Source: Prevotella sp. UBA3757
GTDB taxonomy: Bacteria; Bacteroidota; Bacteroidia; Bacteroidales; Bacteroidaceae
NCBI GenBank assembly: GCA_002371715.1
Contig: DFGF01000049.1
Coordinates: forward strand, 13,920-35,009
Length of the DNA stretch: 21,090 nucleotides
Reading direction: 5' to 3'
In this document: in pieces, positions 9,233 through 17,227 of the stretch
Numbering within the stretch: the first letter of the stretch is position 1
Layout: each line of letters starts with the position of its first letter
Made by a program: the position numbers and the translations under genes
Notes under the pieces: generated by a model
Database searches by the model: none
What the model saw: only the letters and a program-made list of their open reading frames with translations
What the model was told of the DNA's origin: nothing

Positions 9233-12200
9233 CTATTTCACGACAACCTTCCGGCCATTCATGATGTAAAGTCCCTTCGTGGGCTTGCTGACGCGCTGTC
9301 CGCTGAGGTTATATGGCGTTGAACGTTGAACATTGAACGTTGAACGTTGAACGGTATCGATGCCGGTTGCTTCTCCTGAGCCGACGAACTCAACGCTCAC
9401 GCGGTCGCCTATCAGGGGCAGGAGTTCGTAGGTATCGGTGTTGAGCACCGTGATGCAGTAGCTCATGGGCGTCGTGGTGCGGGTGTCGTCGGCTGTGGCA
9501 TATGTGAACGACTGGTCGAAGTAGTTGTCCTCGAACATCATGCCACCCAGTTCAGCCAAGTCGGCATATTTCTCAGATGAAGGCAAGGGCCATACGTCAA
9601 GGCGGTTGCCCAGTGAGGCGCACCAGTAGTGCGGCATCTCGAAGGCCGGGGTGCCGGCCTCTTCGCCTTCCTCTTCAAGGAGTTCGTGAATGAGGGACTG
9701 CATCATCAGCGAGTCCAGCTCGGCGCCCGTCTTGCTGTCCACTAACGGCTCGGCGTCGGAACGCTTGGCACGCACCAGCAGGGGGATGGCTGCGGGGAGT
9801 TCCATGCGGCTGTCGACCATCTGGTAGATGAGCGACACAAGCGAAAGCTGGTTGTCGCTGGTCTCGTCGGCTACTTCACCACGGATGTCTGCCAGATAGG
9901 CCACCTCGTAATAGTCGAGCATGCGGGCCGTGACGCTCTGGGGCTGGCGGGGATCGAGGAAGACGGGCTGCCAGCCGTCGGCCACGACCGACGCGAGGCG
10001 TCGCGGAGCCGCCGTGGTGGTTTTGCCGTTTGAGGCATTGTTGTTCTGTGCCCACCAGGTGTCTTCGTATGTCTCGTGTTTCTTGGTGCTCTGGTTGTAG
10101 AACTTCAGATAGTAGCGGTAGGGTGTGATGTCTGTCCATAGCGAGTCGCTGACAAGCCCAAACTCCTGCCTGCCCGTATTCCATGTGTACATGAGTTCGG
10201 ACTTGGCAATCATGGCAGGTATGTTCTCGTATGTAGCGTAGAAGTCGGCAACATGGAGAGTGGATGCATAGCGTGCTATGTGGTCATTGTACGTCGGCTT
10301 GATGGTGACAGGTCCCGCAGCATTCGTCAGCACGAACGTCTTCTGGTCGCTGCCATCCGTCTTGACCAGCCAGGGGTCGTTGGCCTGATAGGCGATGGGG
10401 GAGGGTGTCTGGCTGAGCGTCAGTGTCTGGCCAGGCAGGATGTCCGGCAGCTTCTTCTCCTCTATTGTCGGGTGATACTCGAATGTGCCGTTGCCGGCCA
10501 TGCGGTCAAAGCTGAAGGGAAGTATCCACTGCTCCAGAGCCGTCATGGCCTTGCGCTTGTAGACGATGCGGTTGACCTTGACGTCAGCCGTGCATACAAA
10601 CGGTTCGCCGTCGGTGATGGTGAGTTCGTCCAGCGTCTGGCCATTCGGCACTTGTATGGTATCGTTGCCGGCAATGATACGGACACTGATCTGGTCGAAG
10701 ATGCCCTGGGCATAGACCGGATACTGATGGCGCGCGGTTTCAGCCAGTGTCATCAGCTCCTGGTGCTTGTCAGTCTGTGTGGCGTCAATCCAGAGGCTGT
10801 TCCGGATGTCGGCATCACTCTGCATGCACAGGGGAGCCTTGTTGACAGCATCCTGATTGGCAGAACTGATCAGTTCGCCAGTGGCAGAACAGTGGTCGAT
10901 GAGGCCTGTCTTGCCCATGGTGCAGGCAATGGCAGAAACGTGGTTCAGGGATGGCACCAAAGACTTGATTCTCGAGAGACGTCCGCAGAAGTGGCAGTCG
11001 CGGATGGTGCCCTGGTTGCTGTAGGCGATGCCGGCGCAGTCAACGTCCGACTCTACGTTTGCTACGACGCGCAGGCCGTCGAGCACGGCGTTCTTCGTGA
11101 CCTGATAGAACAGGCCATGGAAGGAACCAGTAGCCTCGTACTTGATGGTGTGGCCGCGACCGTAGAAGGTGCCGGCCAGGGTCAGCATCTTATTCCACTT
11201 GTTCAGGTCTATGTCGCGGGCCAGGATGTACGTCCCGCTCTTTGAGCTGATGTCTGCCAGCTGCTCGGCGGTGTAGATGAGCGTGCCCTCCTGGGTCTTG
11301 AAGGTGACCAGGACGTCATGGTCGGGCATGGCGAAGGAGAAGTTGTAGAGGTTTTCGGTATTGTCCGTGAATGTGCAGCTGCGCGGGGCGCTGCCGTCGG
11401 GAGCGGAGACGATGATGCTGTCAAGGTGGTTGTTGCCCGTAACGCGAACGGAACCGCTGACGATGGTGCCGGCAACCGTGGTCGTCGGCGATATGCTGAG
11501 GAGTCTTGCCACGTCGGGCAGCGCAGTGGTAACGGTAAGGGCTAAGTATCTGCTCTTGATGCTGGCAGCATAGACGGGATGGCTATCGGTCAGCCGCTTG
11601 GCTTCATCAACGAGAGCGACAGGATTTCCGGCTGTTACACCTTGACAGGAGTCGGCTCTGGCGTTGCCTTCGTTGGCTATATAGTAGTTATCCTCGACGG
11701 TGCTGTTGCCGTCGCCGTTACAAATTAGGTATGCCGTTCTGTCATTGTTGACAAACTTGCCGTTGAAGACATTGCCTCTGGTGGTAGCGTTTTTTTGCTG
11801 ATAGGCAATGCCGTAAACCATCGTAGCGTCGATGGCCTCGCAGAGGACGTGGCATCGGGCGATGGTGGCTCTGTAGCTGTTCTGTCCGGCGACACCTGCT
11901 GCCGTAGCATAGCTGGCGTTTGTTTTAATCGTGCCGGTCACCTCGCAGTCTTCGATGATGCCGTTATTGGTCCTGGCAATTCCGCCGATATAATTTTCCG
12001 TTGACTCAATATTGGCCTTGACATACAGATGGCGCACGGAGGCCGAGGAGCCAATGCTACTGAACAGGCTGGCCTTGCCGCCATAGGTGATGCGGTGACC
12101 GTTGCCGTTGAAGTCGCCTAATAATGCAATCGCCTTATTCCAGTTTGTGCCCAGGTCAAGATCGTTGGTAAGCACAAACTCTCCGCGCTGCTTGAAAATC

Positions 12201-14410
12201 TTTGTCAGCTCACTGGCTGAACTGATGGGGACAACGTATTCAGGTTTGACTTTCACGAAGCCTGCAGGCATGACAAAGGAGTAGGTGCCGGCACCGGTAG
12301 CGGCATCCACATTGTCGGCCGTGATGGTCACGATGCCTGCGGGTTCAGTGTTGATTTTTCGCAGTTTGCAGCCGTCATTAGTCTTGATAGTGAACTGCAC
12401 CTTTTCGCCCTCACGTGCAAAGGCATTACTGATGGCAATGCTACCGCCGTAATAATTCGTGCTCGTCACCTGCGCCTCGTCAACGTCAGGAATGATGGTA
12501 ACGTCTCCGTCATCGAACATGACGAAATGATAGTAAACCTCGCGGACGGCTGTATTGATACTGTCAAGTTGCATCTGATACATATTCTCGTTCTGCGTGT
12601 AGTCCATATTGTAGACGGCATAGCCTTCAGCATACTTACCCTTAACAGTAATCAGGTCATTCTGCATTGCCTTGACGGTCGTGCCCTGCTCGCTCGTGGT
12701 CGTATTGGTCAGTGTGATGGTGGCGTGTTCTGACTTGTCGACACTAACTGTGCTTTGCCCGACAGTTGGCGTGTAGTTGATGGTCACGTCAGCTTCGTCC
12801 ATCGTGAAGACCAGCACGTCTTCATCCTTCACGGTATTTCCCGCAGTAGGCAGCAGCAGGCAGAGGTCGTCGAACATCGGACCATCGTAGCCGTACTTGT
12901 TATCGGCATTGTCGGCCTGTGCGGAGATGACGAATTTCAGCGTGTCGGCCTTGGCGTCCACCTCCAGCATTTTGAACACGGTCTGCCAGCTGTCGGCCAT
13001 TCCCTCCATGTCGGCAATGACCTGTTTGGATGCTTTCATGTCCTTACCAGATGCCACGATGCTGGCCTCTGCACAGCGTGCATGGCGCGGATTCATGCTG
13101 ACAATGGCGGCAATGTTGAGGGGATTGTCCTTGTCAGCCCGACCGGCAAGCACCATACTCTGCGACATACTGTTTTTCACGCTCGTACGCCAGAACTTGT
13201 TGCCCGTGGAGTCGGTATCTGTTATCATGGGATGACCGGCACTGACGAAGTCGTCAGACTCTTTCCAACCATACATGCCCTGGTCGGCGAAACTGTTCTT
13301 CAGCGCGTTTTTGTAGACCGTCGTTGGAAGGGATGCACTACCTTGTTTGGCCGTGTAAGTGGCACCGAAGTTTTTCGGCATCTTAAACAGTATGGGTACT
13401 TGCTGTCCCTTGCGAGCCACGCCGGGGAAATCGGCAATCATCTCGGGCATATAAGTCTTTATACGGCCGCTATTCTGCGCATCTTTGACGGTATAGTCAT
13501 ATACTTGTTCATAGCCAACACTGATTTTGACATCCTGGGTATCGACTTTGACGCGGTAGTCTATCTTCCAGCGACCGATGCTGTCGCGCTGCGGTTTGCC
13601 CACGCGCCACCACGACTGACAACCCTTGAAGGTGACATTAGACGGTATATGGCCCTTGGCAGTGGTCAGGGTCACGTCCACCTCTTCGCGTGCTTTCGGC
13701 TCGGTGTTGCTCAGGGCTACCTGGATTTTATCGCTCTGTCCCTGGACATCAATTTTATAGCTGCGCTTGCCAAAGACGGGCGTCACGTGTATGGTGTCGT
13801 TTCTGACGGGCATGACAACTGTGATGAGGTCTGGCGACTTCGAGTAGTAGCCGGTATCAACATTCGTGATGGTGACATCCAACAGTTCTTTCTTTTCATG
13901 CGTAACCTTATTACTGTCGGGAATGACCTTCAGTTTGAGAGGCTTATATGGTATATTCCTGATGATGGTGTCTTTCCTCGTCTTCTCAAAACCGTATAAC
14001 GGTTCCAGACGGCCGCCAGTTGTCTGATGGATAATCAGCGTACGCACGGGGATGAAGAATGCCCATACCTCGACCGGTGCGTCGGGCATGATAAACCAGA
14101 ATTGCTGTTCGTTGGCACAAGCATCCTTGTACGTACTGGAATTTACGGCCGTTTTGGTTGCGGAATACGTGCCGTCGGCCTTTCTTGTGGCATAGAATAT
14201 GCCCCTTGACATACCATAATTTTGGTATGGTTTGCTATTCAGTTTCACCGTGTCGCCAGGTTCGGCGTTTTGGAGAGTAATCTTAATCTCCCCGTTCTGA
14301 TTGGCACCGGCAATGTCTTGGCGTTTAGTGACTTGATGCTTCGTTGCCCAGGCGGTGGTTGCACAGAGCAACATGAGTGCCGTTACTATGTGGGTCTTTA
14401 TCATCTTCAT
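9233..14410 (-). CDS. Large secreted protein with InlB-like repeats, jelly-roll module and GLUG repeats
   Basis: 1725 residues. Signal peptide MKMIKTHIVTALMLLCATTAWA, cleavage after AWA; Met3 is an alternative start. The mature protein begins with Ig/InlB-like beta repeats marked by EPGDTVKL and MPDAPVEV (30-120) and continues with further beta repeats to about 370. Residues about 371-520 look like a jelly-roll, carbohydrate-binding-module-like domain: N-x-FADQGMYGW at its start, a long set of alternating strands, and FDDLCLLLP at its end. More InlB-like repeats follow (530-730). Two GLUG blocks (about 735-910 and 1050-1215) carry FNGNGH-x-I and FYGRGHTI signatures and are separated by another MPDHDVLVTF-type repeat. 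Residues about 1225-1675 match the C-terminal region of the 2745-residue neighbour (shared PVYA-x-GI-x-D, LPF, FLDPR, PMSYC), then a heptamer-encoded linker and the tail PYNLSGQRV...NGRKVVVK. Location outside the cell is well supported; glycan or surface binding is inferred. It lies 42 bp after the preceding gene and 53 bp before the next. Confidence 0.93.
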   Translation of the reverse strand: MKMIKTHIVTALMLLCATTAWATKHQVTKRQDIAGANQNGEIKITLQNAEPGDTVKLNSKPYQNYGMSRGIFYATRKADGTYSATKTAVNSSTYKDACANEQQFWFIMPDAPVEVWAFFIPVRTLIIHQTTGGRLEPLYGFEKTRKDTIIRNIPYKPLKLKVIPDSNKVTHEKKELLDVTITNVDTGYYSKSPDLITVVMPVRNDTIHVTPVFGKRSYKIDVQGQSDKIQVALSNTEPKAREEVDVTLTTAKGHIPSNVTFKGCQSWWRVGKPQRDSIGRWKIDYRVKVDTQDVKISVGYEQVYDYTVKDAQNSGRIKTYMPEMIADFPGVARKGQQVPILFKMPKNFGATYTAKQGSASLPTTVYKNALKNSFADQGMYGWKESDDFVSAGHPMITDTDSTGNKFWRTSVKNSMSQSMVLAGRADKDNPLNIAAIVSMNPRHARCAEASIVASGKDMKASKQVIADMEGMADSWQTVFKMLEVDAKADTLKFVISAQADNADNKYGYDGPMFDDLCLLLPTAGNTVKDEDVLVFTMDEADVTINYTPTVGQSTVSVDKSEHATITLTNTTTSEQGTTVKAMQNDLITVKGKYAEGYAVYNMDYTQNENMYQMQLDSINTAVREVYYHFVMFDDGDVTIIPDVDEAQVTSTNYYGGSIAISNAFAREGEKVQFTIKTNDGCKLRKINTEPAGIVTITADNVDAATGAGTYSFVMPAGFVKVKPEYVVPISSASELTKIFKQRGEFVLTNDLDLGTNWNKAIALLGDFNGNGHRITYGGKASLFSSIGSSASVRHLYVKANIESTENYIGGIARTNNGIIEDCEVTGTIKTNASYATAAGVAGQNSYRATIARCHVLCEAIDATMVYGIAYQQKNATTRGNVFNGKFVNNDRTAYLICNGDGNSTVEDNYYIANEGNARADSCQGVTAGNPVALVDEAKRLTDSHPVYAASIKSRYLALTVTTALPDVARLLSISPTTTVAGTIVSGSVRVTGNNHLDSIIVSAPDGSAPRSCTFTDNTENLYNFSFAMPDHDVLVTFKTQEGTLIYTAEQLADISSKSGTYILARDIDLNKWNKMLTLAGTFYGRGHTIKYEATGSFHGLFYQVTKNAVLDGLRVVANVESDVDCAGIAYSNQGTIRDCHFCGRLSRIKSLVPSLNHVSAIACTMGKTGLIDHCSATGELISSANQDAVNKAPLCMQSDADIRNSLWIDATQTDKHQELMTLAETARHQYPVYAQGIFDQISVRIIAGNDTIQVPNGQTLDELTITDGEPFVCTADVKVNRIVYKRKAMTALEQWILPFSFDRMAGNGTFEYHPTIEEKKLPDILPGQTLTLSQTPSPIAYQANDPWLVKTDGSDQKTFVLTNAAGPVTIKPTYNDHIARYASTLHVADFYATYENIPAMIAKSELMYTWNTGRQEFGLVSDSLWTDITPYRYYLKFYNQSTKKHETYEDTWWAQNNNASNGKTTTAAPRRLASVVADGWQPVFLDPRQPQSVTARMLDYYEVAYLADIRGEVADETSDNQLSLVSLIYQMVDSRMELPAAIPLLVRAKRSDAEPLVDSKTGAELDSLMMQSLIHELLEEEGEEAGTPAFEMPHYWCASLGNRLDVWPLPSSEKYADLAELGGMMFEDNYFDQSFTYATADDTRTTTPMSYCITVLNTDTYELLPLIGDRVSVEFVGSGEATGIDTVQRSTFNVQRSTPYNLSGQRVSKPTKGLYIMNGRKVVVK
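9318..9352. repeat. Heptamer array in the 3' end of the 1725-residue protein gene
   Basis: Five units of GTTGAAC with one mismatch (ATTGAAC in the middle), 35 bp. It encodes VQRSTFNVQRST immediately before the C-terminal tail PYNLSGQRV. In one shifted frame a TAA follows within three codons; in the other a TGA follows about 20 codons later. Either way the tail would be lost. Confidence 0.87.
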
Positions 14411-14415
14411 AAATC

Positions 14416-14457
14416 TCTTACTTTTTACTTCTTACCTCTTACTTCTTACCTCTTACT
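14416..14457. repeat. Heptamer array before the 1725-residue protein gene
   Basis: Six 7-bp units: TCTTACT, TTTTACT, TCTTACC, TCTTACT, TCTTACC, TCTTACT. It fills the gap and contains the TAA stop of the upstream gene. On the mRNA it reads as AGTAAGA/GGTAAGA repeats, purine-rich and poor in secondary structure. Confidence 0.87.
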
Positions 14458-17185
14458 TCTTCAGATACTTAGCACCATGATAGATATACAGTCCATGTGG
14501 CAGTCCGCTGAACGGGTCCTTCGCGTTGGTGACGCTGCGTACGATGCGTCCGTGCATGTCGTAGACTTTCATATCCATGCGCTTCTGCATTGAAGGCTTG
14601 GCTGTGGTGGGAATCTGGATGGCTGTGGGGAAGAGTTCCCCCGGCCAGCTACCGATATATTCATGATAAAGATACGGACGCAACTGGCTTGTTAGCAGAT
14701 TCTTGTCGACGGGGCCGTAAGCCACCGTTTGCTCCAAGAGTCCCTCTTCGTCATAGAGGAAGTACATGCCGTCTTCCAGCCAAGGCTTGCCGTCAATCAT
14801 TCTCTCTAACCGGTATTCCAGCGGGAACAGGTCGGAAGCACGTAGAATATAGTGTTCGCGGCTGACAACCTCTTTGCTGGCAGGGTCAAGGTTATTGAAT
14901 ATGATGTGAACGGTATTCGTCAGGCTGTCGACGTACTCCTCGTAAGTTCCGTCTTTATTTCCTTCATTGTCGCTATGGTTTTCGGTAAATTCCAGGTTTG
15001 TCTCACCCGTGGTCTGGTCATACGAATAACCGTTGGAGACCGTAGGGTTGCCCTCAGCGTCATACTTCGTCTCAATACTCGCGAGGTTCTTCAGGATGCC
15101 GTCGACGTTCTTCTTATATGTCATGTCGTAATTGCCCTTGAAAATGAATTGCGAGTTCAGCGTGCGTATGCCGCTGCTGTTAATGGTGTATTGGTCGATT
15201 CTTTCGCTACCATCGGCATCATATAATACCGTCTCTGTCACTGCTCTCAATTTGTTGGGCGAGATGAGACTATATTCTGTTATGGAGAGATACGATGAGT
15301 CGGCAGGCATCATATAGGATTCAAGGGCTTTCGCGCTGCCTCCGTCAATCCTGTCGTAGACTTCAAAACCTTCCGGAACGGTAAACGTGGCAATATATAG
15401 GCATTTGAAGTTAGAATACTGAACGGAGTTATTGTAAAGCACTTCATCAATGTTTTGTCCTAATTTACGGGATGCTGTCTCGTCGGCGTAGCCGTTCAGC
15501 TCCACCGTTTCTTGTTTAGGGTCGTCGCCGCCGGCATCGTCTTGTTCTGCCAGCATGGCACGCCGCCAGTTGCTGCGCTGTTTAGGCAGTGCGTCATTGC
15601 TCTTGGCACTGATGGTGGTGTTGACAACGGGAATAGGGTATTTGCTGCCCTCTGGCAGGGTGAAACAATCCGTCTCACTTTCTTCGTTCAGCAACTGAAT
15701 CATCGTGATGGATGTCATCGCGTCCTGACTGACTTGAGTGAGTTCGGCTTCACTGGGCAGTGTCGAGAAGCAGTGGCGCAAATCGGTGGTCTTTATCTGG
15801 TCGTAAGTGCCTTCCAGGATGTTCGAACCGGTACCGTAGCTGTTTAAGATGTGGCCGTGAGGCATGCCACAGGCCATGATGTTCCATTTGCCTTGCACCC
15901 TGAAGGCGCACACCGAGGCACAATTCTTGATGCTTACTCCCAGGTCGGCATAGCCCACGATGCCTCCAACATTGTCGGTGCCTTCCAGCGTTGCAAAGCT
16001 GGCGCAGTTGACGATGTTGCAATGGGACGCATGGCCTACGATGCCGCCCACGCAGGCCTGTCCCTGCAAGGAGTTGCCGCTGTCGAAAATGAGGTTGGCA
16101 ATGACGGCATGCGACGTGACTGTACCCTTGGCCACACCGACCAGTCCCAGGCAGTCGATGCCCTGAAAGGCGTTGACAATGCCGCGAATGTGGTGGCCAT
16201 TGCCGTTGAGCACGCCCTGGAAGGGATGGTCGAAGGTGCCTAAGGGCAGCAGGGTGGTATCACTGTTGAACACCAGGTCGGACTTGATGTCGACGCCGAT
16301 GTTGCCGGATATGCGGCCTATGGACACCATCTCGGCCAGGACGCGCCATTCGCCGGCATTGTGAATCTCGTAGACTGTCGTGTCGGCAGCCTGCCTTGGC
16401 ATGGACAGGTGGCATACGCGGCACTTGCCGTTTTGGTCGAATTTATGTTCGTACACATCGCCAGAGAAGGTAATCAACGTGTACGGGCAGTGCTCGCACT
16501 TACTTGTTTGGACGGCATTGTATAGACAGCTGACCTTCTTTTCGGTCTGCGTTATCAGGCTGTGTTTGCTATATTTTGGCAGGATGGTTAGGACGCTGTC
16601 TTTTCCGCAGATGGTACACGTTGCATTGCTTTGTCCCGGCAGGCCACAAATAGCCTCGCTCGACAATTTCACGGGGCCGAAGTCATGGACATGAATAGAC
16701 GTGATGTTAATCTGTCCGGAATTGCTGCTTTCCTCTGATTGAAATTGTGCTTCGAAAGAAACCTCGTGTTCGCCTGCGGGAATGATAATCTCGTCAGACT
16801 GAAAGGCCAGACAGACCGGGTTGCGATGACTATTTACCTGCTTGCCGTCAAGTCTTGACATGAATGAAATAGAACTGGAGCTGACGACTCCCGGCTCCAT
16901 CGTTATCCTGAGCAGCAGCCTGTATTTCAGGCACGCCGTCTTTCCGTCCGGGACCGTGACATTGAAGTTGTAGCTGGCTTTATCAGCATCGCTCTCGATG
17001 TGCAAGGTGTTCGTCTTTGCCATCTTCCTCATACCTTCCATGGTAACATTAGAGATGACGATGCCGTCACTGGTCGTGCCGCCCTTCAAAGGGAACTCTC
17101 CTGTCTTAGTGTCGTCGGCATGAATGGTAGAACAGTGGAAAAGGTAAAACAACAAGGTGAATATGTAAAAAAACTTCCTGCCCAT
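14453..17185 (-). CDS. Secreted Cys-pair/GLUG protein with a T9SS-type C-terminal domain
   Basis: 910 residues. Signal peptide MGRKFFYIFTLLFYLF..., cleavage probably after IHA (residue 23). Residues 24-170 are a beta-rich unknown domain. Residues 175-260 hold C-x2-C pairs at 190/193, 230/233 and 255/258 with histidines at 208 and 247; the last reads HKFDQNGKCRVCHL, a secreted metal-binding-like repeat also present in the gene before it. GLUG repeats occupy about 275-470 (LNGNGHHIRG, CVGGIVGHAS, NVGGIVGYAD). A low-complexity linker (about 530-565) is followed by about 300 residues I do not recognise. The C-terminus, VYDMHGRIVRSV...GLPHGLYIYHGAKYLKK (about 870-910), has the form of a type IX secretion type A sorting domain, so export to the surface or medium is likely. 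The stop codon TAA lies inside a heptamer array that also leads the next gene. The first 56 bp around its start are nearly identical to those of the gene before it. Function unknown. Confidence 0.92.
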   Translation of the reverse strand: MGRKFFYIFTLLFYLFHCSTIHADDTKTGEFPLKGGTTSDGIVISNVTMEGMRKMAKTNTLHIESDADKASYNFNVTVPDGKTACLKYRLLLRITMEPGVVSSSSISFMSRLDGKQVNSHRNPVCLAFQSDEIIIPAGEHEVSFEAQFQSEESSNSGQINITSIHVHDFGPVKLSSEAICGLPGQSNATCTICGKDSVLTILPKYSKHSLITQTEKKVSCLYNAVQTSKCEHCPYTLITFSGDVYEHKFDQNGKCRVCHLSMPRQAADTTVYEIHNAGEWRVLAEMVSIGRISGNIGVDIKSDLVFNSDTTLLPLGTFDHPFQGVLNGNGHHIRGIVNAFQGIDCLGLVGVAKGTVTSHAVIANLIFDSGNSLQGQACVGGIVGHASHCNIVNCASFATLEGTDNVGGIVGYADLGVSIKNCASVCAFRVQGKWNIMACGMPHGHILNSYGTGSNILEGTYDQIKTTDLRHCFSTLPSEAELTQVSQDAMTSITMIQLLNEESETDCFTLPEGSKYPIPVVNTTISAKSNDALPKQRSNWRRAMLAEQDDAGGDDPKQETVELNGYADETASRKLGQNIDEVLYNNSVQYSNFKCLYIATFTVPEGFEVYDRIDGGSAKALESYMMPADSSYLSITEYSLISPNKLRAVTETVLYDADGSERIDQYTINSSGIRTLNSQFIFKGNYDMTYKKNVDGILKNLASIETKYDAEGNPTVSNGYSYDQTTGETNLEFTENHSDNEGNKDGTYEEYVDSLTNTVHIIFNNLDPASKEVVSREHYILRASDLFPLEYRLERMIDGKPWLEDGMYFLYDEEGLLEQTVAYGPVDKNLLTSQLRPYLYHEYIGSWPGELFPTAIQIPTTAKPSMQKRMDMKVYDMHGRIVRSVTNAKDPFSGLPHGLYIYHGAKYLKK

Positions 17186-17193
17186 ATCTCTTA
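17138..17193. repeat. Duplicated start/signal-peptide segment, copy 1
   Basis: This 56-bp stretch covers the first codons (MGRKFF and the hydrophobic core) and the first bases upstream of the 910-residue protein gene. It matches 18962-19017 with one mismatch (17167 A against 18991 T, giving Tyr7 instead of Asn7). Confidence 0.9.
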
Positions 17194-17227
17194 TCTCTTA
17201 ATTCTTAATTCTCAATTCTCAATTCTC
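17186..17227. repeat. Heptamer array between the two Cys-module genes
   Basis: Six 7-bp units: ATCTCTT twice, AATTCTT, AATTCTC three times. It starts next to the ATG of the downstream gene and runs into the last codons (encoding ETEN and stop) of the upstream gene. The units nearest the start codon match those of the array at 19010, while the far units differ from it consistently by one base (AATTCTC against AACTCTC). Confidence 0.87.

Noticed and set aside
14416..14457. CRISPR-like array
   Set aside because: Units are 7 bp with no spacers; it is a simple tandem repeat.
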